Below are positions 5,398-11,080 of a stretch of DNA of 11,120 nt, one piece after another. Position 1 is the stretch's first letter. Every line of letters starts with the position of its first letter. The translations under genes and the position numbers were made by a program. A model generated the notes under the pieces. It had not been told where the DNA came from, made no database searches, and worked only from the letters and a program-made list of their open reading frames with translations. Source of the DNA: an uncultured Kiritimatiellota bacterium (lineage in GTDB: Bacteria > Verrucomicrobiota > Kiritimatiellia > RFP12 > UBA1067); contig CAKUGW010000106.1 in assembly GCA_934654805.1 (NCBI GenBank), positions 1-11,120 of the forward strand. Reading direction: 5' to 3'.

Positions 5398-7428
5398 AAT
5401 CTGCGCCTCGCCCTTGGACGAAATCGTGCCGAGGCCGCAGACCTCGGGCTCAAGCGTCACGCCAAACCGAAAGCGGACGCGCGCCGCCATCAGCCGCGCG
5501 AGCGCGAGGACGTCCGAGGCCGTCGCGCCGGCGCCGCGCACGATGACGTTCGCGTGCTCCGCCCAGACGTACGCCCCGCCGACGCGCAGCCCCTTCGCGC
5601 CGGCCGCCTCCAGGAGCCGCCCCGCAAAATCGCCCGGCGGATTCTTGAAGAAGCTCCCGTACGTCCCCGGCGGGAACTTCCTGCGCCGCGCGAGGTAAGA
5701 GGCTGGGCCTGTCAGACGTGAGGGACAAGAGGGACACGAGGGGCAAGCGGCAGGAGCGGAACTCGAGTCTCTCATGCCCCTCGCGCCCCTCACGTCTTCC
5801 GGCTCCTTCAACCTGAAATCTTGAATCTCCCCCTTGATCGCGCTTGTGCGGTAGCCAAAGCCGCAGTCTTCGGCCTTGACCCATGCGCCGTCGACCTTGA
5901 CGGACGCGAGAACTTCGGAAATCGAATGGCCGAACGCGCCCGCGTTCATCCTGATCCAGCCGCCGACCGTGCCGGGAATCCCCGCCATCCACGGCAACAG
6001 CGTCGGACGCGCCGCGACGAGCGACGCGCCGGACGCCCCGGCCGGGCCTGAAGTCCGGGCGTATTCGACGGACAGGTTCAAGTCCGACTTCCACGTGTTC
6101 GTGCCCTGCCCGATCCAGATGCGACGCTTGGGGGGACATGGTTTTTCGTGTGCGGCCTCATTCGGTTTCTCACACGGAGAGCTGGAGACACGGAGGTCTG
6201 ATTGGATTTGCGGCACGAGGCTGACGATGTCGCCCGCGCCGAGGAGAAGCGTCAGGTCGCCATCCTTCATCGAGTTGCGCGCATGCTCCCACGCCTCGTC
6301 GCAGCTTCGCGCCAAGTGGAGCCGCCCCTCTCCGCGCGCCCGACACGCCGCATACAGGTCGGCGACGTCGCCGCCCTCGACCGGCTCCTCAAACGCCGCG
6401 TAGGTCGGACACAGCACGACTTCGTCCGCCCCGGCGAACGCCGCCGGGAAGTCGCGCAGCAGCGCCTTCGTCCGCGAATAGCGGTGCGGCTGGAAGAGGA
6501 CGCGCAACGTGCCGCGGCACGCCTGCCGCGCCATCGCGACGGCGCACGCCATTTCCGTCGGATGATGCGCGTAGTCGGTGTAGACGCCCGGCGCGATCGG
6601 CTGGAACCTCCTGTCGGGCCGCTGCGCGACGATGGCCGGCAGCGCGGCGGCGATCGCGGCCGCGGCGTGTCCGCGCCGCCGCGCGACCTCGGCCGCCATC
6701 AGCGCGTTGCGGCGGTTGTGCGGCGCGAGGCCCAGCGCGTCAAGGCCCAGCGCGGCCGCCAGCGGCTCCAGTCCGTCCACGGAATCGAGGACGTCCGCCG
6801 CGTTCCGCTTCGCCGCCGCGAAGCAGGCCAGATAGGCATCGCGCGTCCTGAAGTGGTCGGGATGGTCGTATTCGCAGTTCGTGACGACGAGCGTCCGCGC
6901 GTGATACTGCGCGAGCGTGCCGTCCGACTCGTCGGCCTCCACGACGAGGGGGCCTGTCCCCACGCCCGCGACGGGGAAGTCTCCCGTCTCGCCGCCGATC
7001 GCCCACGAGACGGACTCGCCGAGCGCCAGGAGCAGCCGGGCGATCCACGTCGCGGTCGTCGTCTTGCCGTGCGAGCCGCAGACGGCAATGGAATCCGGCG
7101 CTGCGCTCACGAGTTCCGCGAGGACGTCGCCGCGAAAGCGGAGGCGCCCCGCCGCCGCCAACCGTTCGGGATTGTCCGGATGGACAGCCGGCGTAACAAT
7201 GATCTCGTCCGCATCCGCCACGTGCGCAGGGTCATGCCCCTCGAACACGCGAATGCCCTGCGCCGTCAGCCACTGCGTCCGTGCGCTTTGATGCAGGTCG
7301 CAGCCCGAGACCGCGTGGCCCCGCGCCTTCAGGAGGACGGCCAGCCCGGCCATGCCGACGCCGCCGATGCCGATCAGGTGAATCTGACGGCAGCGGCGGC
7401 TTGGCCTGAAGCTGGGGGGCTCTCTCAT
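5395..7428 (-). CDS. murC: MurC-MurB fusion: UDP-MurNAc-L-Ala ligase / UDP-MurNAc dehydrogenase
   Basis: The 677-residue protein joins two cytoplasmic peptidoglycan precursor enzymes. MurC spans about 15-406: dinucleotide loop GIGGVGMAGLA (20-30), ATP loop GSHGKTTT (118-125), EADESDG (164-170), DYAHHPTE (285-292), FQPHRYSRT (312-320). Its central domain is short: after DHPDHF the usual stretch before the HN motif (APHNRRNALMA, 236-244) is about 60 residues shorter than in typical MurC. MurB begins near 436 at WIGQGTNTWKSDL, so about the first 50 residues of a normal MurB are absent. The rest keeps AGIPGTVGG (482-490), MNAGAFG (494-500), YR (526-527), GSFFKNPPG (591-599, S592 matching the catalytic Ser) and LEPEV (E660). 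Residues about 545-572 come from a palindromic repeat insertion. ATG 7428 is directly downstream of the -10, so the mRNA should be leaderless. Confidence 0.93.
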   Translation of the reverse strand: MREPPSFRPSRRCRQIHLIGIGGVGMAGLAVLLKARGHAVSGCDLHQSARTQWLTAQGIRVFEGHDPAHVADADEIIVTPAVHPDNPERLAAAGRLRFRGDVLAELVSAAPDSIAVCGSHGKTTTATWIARLLLALGESVSWAIGGETGDFPVAGVGTGPLVVEADESDGTLAQYHARTLVVTNCEYDHPDHFRTRDAYLACFAAAKRNAADVLDSVDGLEPLAAALGLDALGLAPHNRRNALMAAEVARRRGHAAAAIAAALPAIVAQRPDRRFQPIAPGVYTDYAHHPTEMACAVAMARQACRGTLRVLFQPHRYSRTKALLRDFPAAFAGADEVVLCPTYAAFEEPVEGGDVADLYAACRARGEGRLHLARSCDEAWEHARNSMKDGDLTLLLGAGDIVSLVPQIQSDLRVSSSPCEKPNEAAHEKPCPPKRRIWIGQGTNTWKSDLNLSVEYARTSGPAGASGASLVAARPTLLPWMAGIPGTVGGWIRMNAGAFGHSISEVLASVKVDGAWVKAEDCGFGYRTSAIKGEIQDFRLKEPEDVRGARGMRDSSSAPAACPSCPSCPSRLTGPASYLARRRKFPPGTYGSFFKNPPGDFAGRLLEAAGAKGLRVGGAYVWAEHANVIVRGAGATASDVLALARLMAARVRFRFGVTLEPEVCGLGTISSKGEAQI
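5715..5796. repeat. Palindromic repeat element inside the MurB coding region
   Basis: A perfect 10-bp inverted repeat bounds 82 bp: GACGTGAGGG at 5715-5724 and CCCTCACGTC at 5787-5796. Inside the left arm a 9-bp unit is repeated three times (GAGGGACAA, GAGGGACAC, GAGGGGCAA; 5720-5746). The right arm holds the inverse TGCCCCTC (5775-5782), complementary to 5738-5745. On the coding strand it stays in frame and encodes DVRGARGMRDSSSAPA plus CPSCPSCPS, which looks unlike any MurB segment and sits where a surface helix is normally found. Confidence 0.85.
6147..6195. repeat. Short repeats in the MurC-MurB linker
   Basis: CACGGAG occurs twice, 16 bp apart (6173-6179 and 6189-6195), and CGTGTG (6147-6152) is inverted relative to CACACG (6171-6176). 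The sense strand resembles the CTCCGTGTCTCC-type repeats often found between genes in some environmental bacteria (recalled, not searched). It encodes the low-complexity linker around residues 412-431 (SSSPCEKPNEAAHEKP). Confidence 0.55.
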
Positions 7429-7435
7429 GGCGCGT

Positions 7436-7444
7436 ATTATACCA
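7436..7444 (-). promoter_or_regulatory. Extended -10 promoter of murCB, leaderless
   Basis: The minus strand reads TGGTATAAT then ACGCGCC and the ATG. Only 7 nt separate the -10 from the start codon, so transcription should begin at or within 1-2 nt of the A of ATG. No -35 and no Shine-Dalgarno are seen. Eighteen nucleotides (7427-7444) are identical to the ferredoxin promoter region at 10347-10364. Confidence 0.8.
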
Positions 7445-7488
7445 TACCGCAGGGAAGCCCCGGCACGAAGAGGTTGGGCATCTACGGT

Positions 7489-8379
7489 TCAACGCCTTTT
7501 CGCCAACGCGAACTCCGCCGCCACGAAGTCGGCGAGCGCCGTCTTCCAGCCGGGCGTGCGGTAGCCGAGCACGTTGAGGACGCTCTTCTTCAGGGCCGAG
7601 TTGCGCGGACGCGGCGCCGGACGCGGGAACTCCGCCGTCGTGCAGGGCACGACGGCTCGCGTCAGGCCCAGCAGCCGGAACAGCTCCACCGTCAGCTCGT
7701 ACCACGTGCACGACTCCTCGCACGTGCCGTGGACGATGCCCGAGACGTCGGGGCGCGTCAGGAGAAAGCGAATCACGTCCGCAACGACCTTCGCCGAGGT
7801 CGGGTTGCCGCGCTGGTCGTTCACGACCTTGAGCGGATCGCCGGCCTGCGCGCCGAGCCGCGCCATCGTGTGGACGAACGACGGCCCGCCCGCGCCGTAG
7901 AGCCACGCGATGCGGAGGATGACCGAGTCGTCGGGGTGGATCATCTGCACCATCTGCTCGCCGGCGAACTTCGAGGCCCCGTAGACCGTCTGCGGACGCG
8001 GGATGTCCGTCTCGCTCCACGCCCACGGCTCGCGCGGCGGCTCGCCCGAGAAGACGTAGTCCGTCGAGATCGCGATGAGCCGCGCGCCGCACGTCTTCGC
8101 CGCGAGCGCGACGTTGCGCGTGCCCTCCTCGTTGAGCCGGAACGCGCAGTCGCGGTTCGTCTCGCAGTCGTCGACCTTCGTCATCGCCGCGCAGTGGACG
8201 ATCACGTCCGGCCGGACGGCGAGCGTCCTCTCCAGGAAAGCCGCGTCGTCCGTGACGTCCCAGTCCGGCAGGTCCGCGACGACGGTCTCGTGCGCCGCAC
8301 CGTTCGCCGACGCCGTGCCCAGCTCGCGCCGAAGCGTCCGCCCCAGCATGCCCTTTCCGCCTGTAATCAGAATCTTCAT
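7489..8379 (-). CDS. rfbD: dTDP-4-dehydrorhamnose reductase (RmlD/RfbD family)
   Basis: This 296-residue short-chain dehydrogenase/reductase of the extended class has the NAD(P)-binding loop GGKGMLG at 7-13, CAAMTKVDDCE at 63-73, STDYVF at 105-110, and the catalytic YGASK at 133-137 (Y133, K137). The family signature near the end is PRPRNSALKKSVL. RmlD makes dTDP-L-rhamnose, the last step of rhamnose donor synthesis. No rmlA, B or C gene is nearby, so the exact substrate is less certain than the family. ATG 8379 overlaps the stop of the YihY gene by 4 nt (ATGA), so it is translationally coupled as the last gene of the ferredoxin-permease-YihY run. I see no terminator hairpin in the 60 bp before the murCB start. 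Confidence 0.9.
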   Translation of the reverse strand: MKILITGGKGMLGRTLRRELGTASANGAAHETVVADLPDWDVTDDAAFLERTLAVRPDVIVHCAAMTKVDDCETNRDCAFRLNEEGTRNVALAAKTCGARLIAISTDYVFSGEPPREPWAWSETDIPRPQTVYGASKFAGEQMVQMIHPDDSVILRIAWLYGAGGPSFVHTMARLGAQAGDPLKVVNDQRGNPTSAKVVADVIRFLLTRPDVSGIVHGTCEESCTWYELTVELFRLLGLTRAVVPCTTAEFPRPAPRPRNSALKKSVLNVLGYRTPGWKTALADFVAAEFALAKRR

Positions 8380-9314
8380 CTGCTCTCGAACTCCTTGACC
8401 ATGCACGCGCCGACGAGGACGATCTGCCAGCTCATGTAGAGCCACGCGAGGACGATCGGCAGGAACGCGAACGAGCCGTACAGCGCGGACGACTTGGCGA
8501 TGCCGACCTGCGCGACCGCGCAGAGCTTGAGCCAGCCGCCGAAGAGGACCGCCGTCACGAGCCCGCCCCGCCAAGCGTGACGGAACCGCACGGCGCAGTT
8601 CGGCACGGCCCAGAAGAAGAAGCCGAACGCGAGCGACGACGCGCCAAGCGTGAACGCAAGCCCGAAGAGGCGCGAGTCGAGGATGCCGACCAGCCCGTCG
8701 GACACCCATTTCGTGAGCCACAGCCGCCCCATCGTCGCGACGAGGATGTCCTTCACGGTGCCCAGGACCGGCAGCGACATCGCCACCGTCGCGAGGATCG
8801 GCAGCACGACCAGGATGAAGAGGTACAGGTACGCGCGCTTCCAGACCGGCCGCGCCTTCGCGACACCGAAGATCTCGTTGAAGCTCGTCTCGACGGACGC
8901 GAGCGACGAGATGGCCGTCCACAGCAGGAAGCCGAAGCCGATCCAGCCGAACGTGCCGACGTCGAACGTCTCGACGCGCGCGAAGACCTTGTTGGAGATC
9001 TCGCGGGCCTCGTGCGCGAACGCCGTGGCGGCGATGCGCCGCTTCTCCCGCTCGTCGGCGTCGGACGCCGCGAGCAGCGGCAGCTCCGCGTCCTTCCCGT
9101 TCTCGATCTCGACGATCAGCGCGTCGATCCGCGCGTTGATCTGCGCCTTCGCGTAGGCGTCGACCCGGCAGGCCTTCGCCGCGACGAGGATGCAGCAGAG
9201 GACGGGCACGACCGCGAGGAGCGAGAAGTACGTCAGCCCCGCCGCGTGCATCGTGCAGTTGCAGTCCAGGAACCGCCGCACGACGCGGCCCGCCCAGCCA
9301 AGCGCCCTTTTCAC
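8376..9314 (-). CDS. YihY/BrkB family inner-membrane protein
   Basis: The 312-residue integral membrane protein belongs to the YihY/BrkB family (formerly misnamed ribonuclease BN). Visible marks are the first segment AAGLTYFSLLAVVPVL (24-39), a polar stretch of about 75 residues (50-120) rich in Ala/Glu/Arg, then GFLLWTAISSLASVETSFNE (128-147), hydrophobic segments near 162-184, 215-240, 250-272 and 282-303, and the family ending AKSSALYGSFAFLPIVLAWL with a WQIVLVGA segment. About six membrane spans are expected. The function of the family is unsettled; some members export osmolytes or lipids. The start is a GTG at 9314 overlapping the permease stop (GTGA). I chose it because residues further upstream would lie inside the permease gene and do not match the family. 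Confidence 0.9.
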   Translation of the reverse strand: MKRALGWAGRVVRRFLDCNCTMHAAGLTYFSLLAVVPVLCCILVAAKACRVDAYAKAQINARIDALIVEIENGKDAELPLLAASDADEREKRRIAATAFAHEAREISNKVFARVETFDVGTFGWIGFGFLLWTAISSLASVETSFNEIFGVAKARPVWKRAYLYLFILVVLPILATVAMSLPVLGTVKDILVATMGRLWLTKWVSDGLVGILDSRLFGLAFTLGASSLAFGFFFWAVPNCAVRFRHAWRGGLVTAVLFGGWLKLCAVAQVGIAKSSALYGSFAFLPIVLAWLYMSWQIVLVGACMVKEFESR

Positions 9315-10147
9315 AGGAGCGGCCCCGTCAGAAGCCCCAGCGCGACGCCCGTCCCGTAGACCGCCGCGAGGATCGCCAGGTTCTCGCGCAGGCTGCGGTT
9401 CGTGCGGAAGAGGACGAGCAGCCCCAGCCCCGAGCCCGTGAAGGACGACGCCATCAGCGCGCCCGCGCTCATCGCGCCCGAACAGTAGAGTTCCGCGCCC
9501 GCCACGGAGACGGCGCAGTTCGGGATGAGGCCGAGCGCGCCCGCCGCGAGCTCGCCGAGGACCGGCGTGTTGAGGCGAAGCGTCTGGAGGCAGTCTTCGC
9601 CGAAGAAATGGAAGCAGAGCTCGAGCGAGCCCGAGACGAGGACGATGAAGAAGAAGATCTCCGCCGTGTGGATCAGCGCGGGCACGAGGACGCCCCGATG
9701 CGCCCGGCAGCCGCAGTGGCTGTGTTCGCAGAGGTCGTGGACCTGCACGGCGCGGCGCTTCGCGCGCGCGAACGCGAGCACGCCATCCGCCGAAAAGCCG
9801 ATGACGACCGCCGCCGCGACCTTCAGGAGGACGATGCGCGCAAGGAGGCCGACCGGCACCTGCTTCGACAGGAGGACGGGAATCAGCTCGTCGGACGTCG
9901 AGAGGAAGACCGCGAGAAGCGTCCCCGCCGTGACGACGCCGCCCGCATAGAACGAGGCCGCCGCCGCCGAGACGCCGCACTGGGGAATCGCCCCCGCGAG
10001 CGCGCCGGCGAGCGGCCCCACAGAACGCGCACGCTCGAGAATCCTCTCGAGCGCGCCGCCCGCATGCGCCTCAATCGCCTCCAGGACCAGGTAGGTCGCG
10101 AAGAGGAACGGAAGCAGCAGCAGGGTCTCTTCGACGAATTCTATCAC
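9311..10147 (-). CDS. 10-TM heavy-metal (arsenic/manganese) exporter-like permease, ArsP_2 type
   Basis: The 278-residue membrane protein has an internal two-fold repeat. GALAGAIPQCGVSAAAASFY (48-67) with GTLLAVFLSTSDE (75-87) is echoed by GALGLIPNCAVSVAGAELY (203-221) with AGALMASSFTGSG (228-240). A polar loop between the halves holds a metal-ligand cluster H137, C140, H142, H144, C145, C147, H150. This fits the putative 10-TM heavy-metal exporter family (ArsP_2, often annotated arsenic efflux or putative manganese transporter). The metal is not predictable. The start is GTG 10147, which overlaps the ferredoxin stop (GTGA); an ATG at 10204 in the same frame would put the N-terminus inside the ferredoxin gene and lacks family similarity. 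No Shine-Dalgarno is visible, so translation probably depends on coupling. Confidence 0.85.
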   Translation of the reverse strand: MIEFVEETLLLLPFLFATYLVLEAIEAHAGGALERILERARSVGPLAGALAGAIPQCGVSAAAASFYAGGVVTAGTLLAVFLSTSDELIPVLLSKQVPVGLLARIVLLKVAAAVVIGFSADGVLAFARAKRRAVQVHDLCEHSHCGCRAHRGVLVPALIHTAEIFFFIVLVSGSLELCFHFFGEDCLQTLRLNTPVLGELAAGALGLIPNCAVSVAGAELYCSGAMSAGALMASSFTGSGLGLLVLFRTNRSLRENLAILAAVYGTGVALGLLTGPLL

Positions 10148-10314
10148 GCCGGGGAGATAGCTTCGTTCGGGCACTGCGCCGCGCAGGCGCCGCAATCGAT
10201 GCACTTGTCAGGGTCGATCGTGTAGGGCGTACCCTCGGAAATCGCTTCCGCCGGGCAGGCGTCCTTGCAGCATCCGCATCCGACGCACTTGTCGGCCGCA
10301 ATCTTGTGAGCCAT
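10144..10314 (-). CDS. 2[4Fe-4S] ferredoxin, bacterial (clostridial) type
   Basis: The 56-residue protein has two CxxCxxCxxxCP motifs: C10, C13, C16, C20 (CVGCGCCKDACP, with an extra C15) and C38, C41, C44, C48 (CIDCGACAAQCP). Each cluster draws its fourth ligand from the other motif, as usual in this family. It is a small cytoplasmic low-potential electron carrier. ATG 10314 is chosen over the upstream ATG at 10344 because AAGGAG (10328-10323) sits 8 nt before it and the protein then has the normal family length. It leads the operon and overlaps the exporter gene by 4 nt; the redox partner is not evident from the neighbours. Confidence 0.95.
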   Translation of the reverse strand: MAHKIAADKCVGCGCCKDACPAEAISEGTPYTIDPDKCIDCGACAAQCPNEAISPA

Positions 10315-10355
10315 TTTTGTTTCTCCTTCTTTGTTGGTTGACAACGATGGCGCGT

Positions 10356-10385
10356 ATTATACCACCTTCTTCTGCTGTTAGACAA
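10356..10385 (-). promoter_or_regulatory. Promoter of the ferredoxin-exporter-YihY-RmlD operon
   Basis: The minus strand reads TGGTATAAT (10364-10356) followed by ACGCGCC. A possible -35 TTGTCT (10385-10380, 4 of 6) lies 18 bp upstream. The predicted start near 10348 gives a leader of about 33 nt containing the AAGGAG ribosome-binding site at 10328-10323. It shares 18 identical nucleotides with the murCB promoter. Confidence 0.78.
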
Positions 10386-10402
10386 CGGAAACTTTACGGC
10401 CG

Positions 10403-10700
10403 TCACCGCGCGCAGCCGCCCGTGTAGATCTCCTTCCCGTGGCGCGTGAGGCGGATCGTGCGCGGCTTCAGGCCGCCCGCCGCACAAGATCCTCGACCGT
10501 CGCGACGAGCCAGCGCTCGGGCTCGCCCTCGGCGCCGTCGATCGTCCGCGCGCCGCGCTCCATCTTCGCCGTCGGCTTGGAGAGCAGGAGCGAGATGAAC
10601 GCGCCCACGAGGCCGTAGACGAAGGCGAAGACGAGGAGGTCCGCCCATTCGGGGCCGACGGGTTCGGCGTCGGACGTGCCGAGGACGCGGCACACAGGAC
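10403..10700 (-). pseudogene. htpX: htpX remnant (membrane zinc protease), truncated at both ends
   Basis: Translated from about 10700 downwards, the sequence reads RVLGTSDAEPVGPEWADLL, a membrane span VFAFVYGLVGAFISLLLSK, then MERGARTIDGAEGEPERWLV and ATVEDLVRRAA before a TGA at 10470-10468. This matches HtpX around its second membrane span and the following linker (E. coli GGSFVSLLMSK, GGEVIE, ERERWLVNTV). The first membrane span, the HExxH site and all later parts are missing. In another frame the similarity limps on for GLK, then a tail RTIRLTRHGKEIYTGGCAR runs to a stop at 10403; that tail does not look like HtpX. The 17-bp array begins about 25 bp beyond the 5' end. The HtpX match is from memory of the family. 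Confidence 0.72.
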
Positions 10701-10724
10701 ATTCGCCACGATCCAAAAGAACCC

Positions 10725-10860
10725 TTTCTACGGCTACACAATTTCTACGGCTACTCAATTTCTACGGCTACTCAATTTCTACGGCTACTCAATTCTTACG
10801 GCTACTCAATTCTTACGGCTACTCAATTCTTACGGCTACGCAATTCTTACGGCTACGCAA
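10725..10860. repeat. 17-bp tandem array, 8 exact-length units
   Basis: Eight units of 17 bp run without gaps. Unit 1 is TTTCTACGGCTACACAA, units 2-4 are TTTCTACGGCTACTCAA, units 5-6 are TTCTTACGGCTACTCAA and units 7-8 are TTCTTACGGCTACGCAA. Variants are clustered in order, which points to growth by local duplication. There are no spacers, so it is not CRISPR. It is A/T-richer than its surroundings and lies next to the htpX remnant. Confidence 0.98.
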
Positions 10861-10899
10861 AGGAATGGCTATAGATACGGCGACGAAATATCGTGATTC

Positions 10900-10950
10900 T
10901 TCGCCGCAAAGGTTCGCCGCAAAGGTCACAAAGGACGCAAGGCTTTGCGG
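10900..10950. repeat. GCAAAG-type intergenic repeats
   Basis: TTCGCCGCAAAGG occurs twice in direct tandem (10900-10912, 10913-10925), followed by the degenerate ACAAAGG and ACGCAAGG. The segment closes with CTTTGCGG (10943-10950), the inverse of CCGCAAAG in both copies, so the block can fold. Similar GCAAAG strings are common between genes in some environmental bacteria (recalled, not searched). Confidence 0.8.
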
Positions 10951-11041
10951 ACATTGCGGCTCACAATTTTGGTTGCCGAAGCAATAGGCAAACGGAGACG
11001 CCCCTTCCTCGGGAAAGTCGCATTTCACCACAAAAATGATT

Positions 11042-11067
11042 TGAGAATTTTCCGCAGGTAATTCTCA
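11042..11067. repeat. Inverted repeat (possible operator) upstream of the right promoter
   Basis: TGAGAATT (11042-11049) and AATTCTCA (11060-11067) are perfect inverses separated by 10 bp. The pair lies 5-30 bp upstream of the extended -10 at 11072, across the -35 region. That position suits a dimeric regulator; a cruciform or RNA hairpin is less likely because it precedes the predicted start. Confidence 0.6.
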
Positions 11068-11071
11068 TTTA

Positions 11072-11080
11072 TGGTATAAT
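11072..11080 (+). promoter_or_regulatory. Extended -10 promoter reading out of the window
   Basis: The plus strand reads TGGTATAAT followed by GTGCGG, the same form as the murCB and ferredoxin promoters. The downstream 40 bp contain no start codon I would accept, so the gene it drives begins beyond the window. Confidence 0.65.

Noticed and set aside
6202..8439. A 745-codon plus-strand open frame antisense to murCB and rfbD
   Set aside because: Arg-rich shadow opposite two well-identified genes, with no family resemblance.
10144..10344. Longer ferredoxin with an extra 10 N-terminal residues (MSTNKEGETK)
   Set aside because: Those codons include the Shine-Dalgarno for the second ATG, which gives the normal family length.
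10676..10987. A plus-strand 103-codon frame through the 17-bp array
   Set aside because: Most of it is the translated repeat and the start lacks a ribosome-binding site; kept only as a repeat observation.
10819..11031. A minus-strand 70-codon frame at the right end
   Set aside because: It is built from GCAAAG repeats and array sequence, starts at GTG without a Shine-Dalgarno, and matches no family I know.
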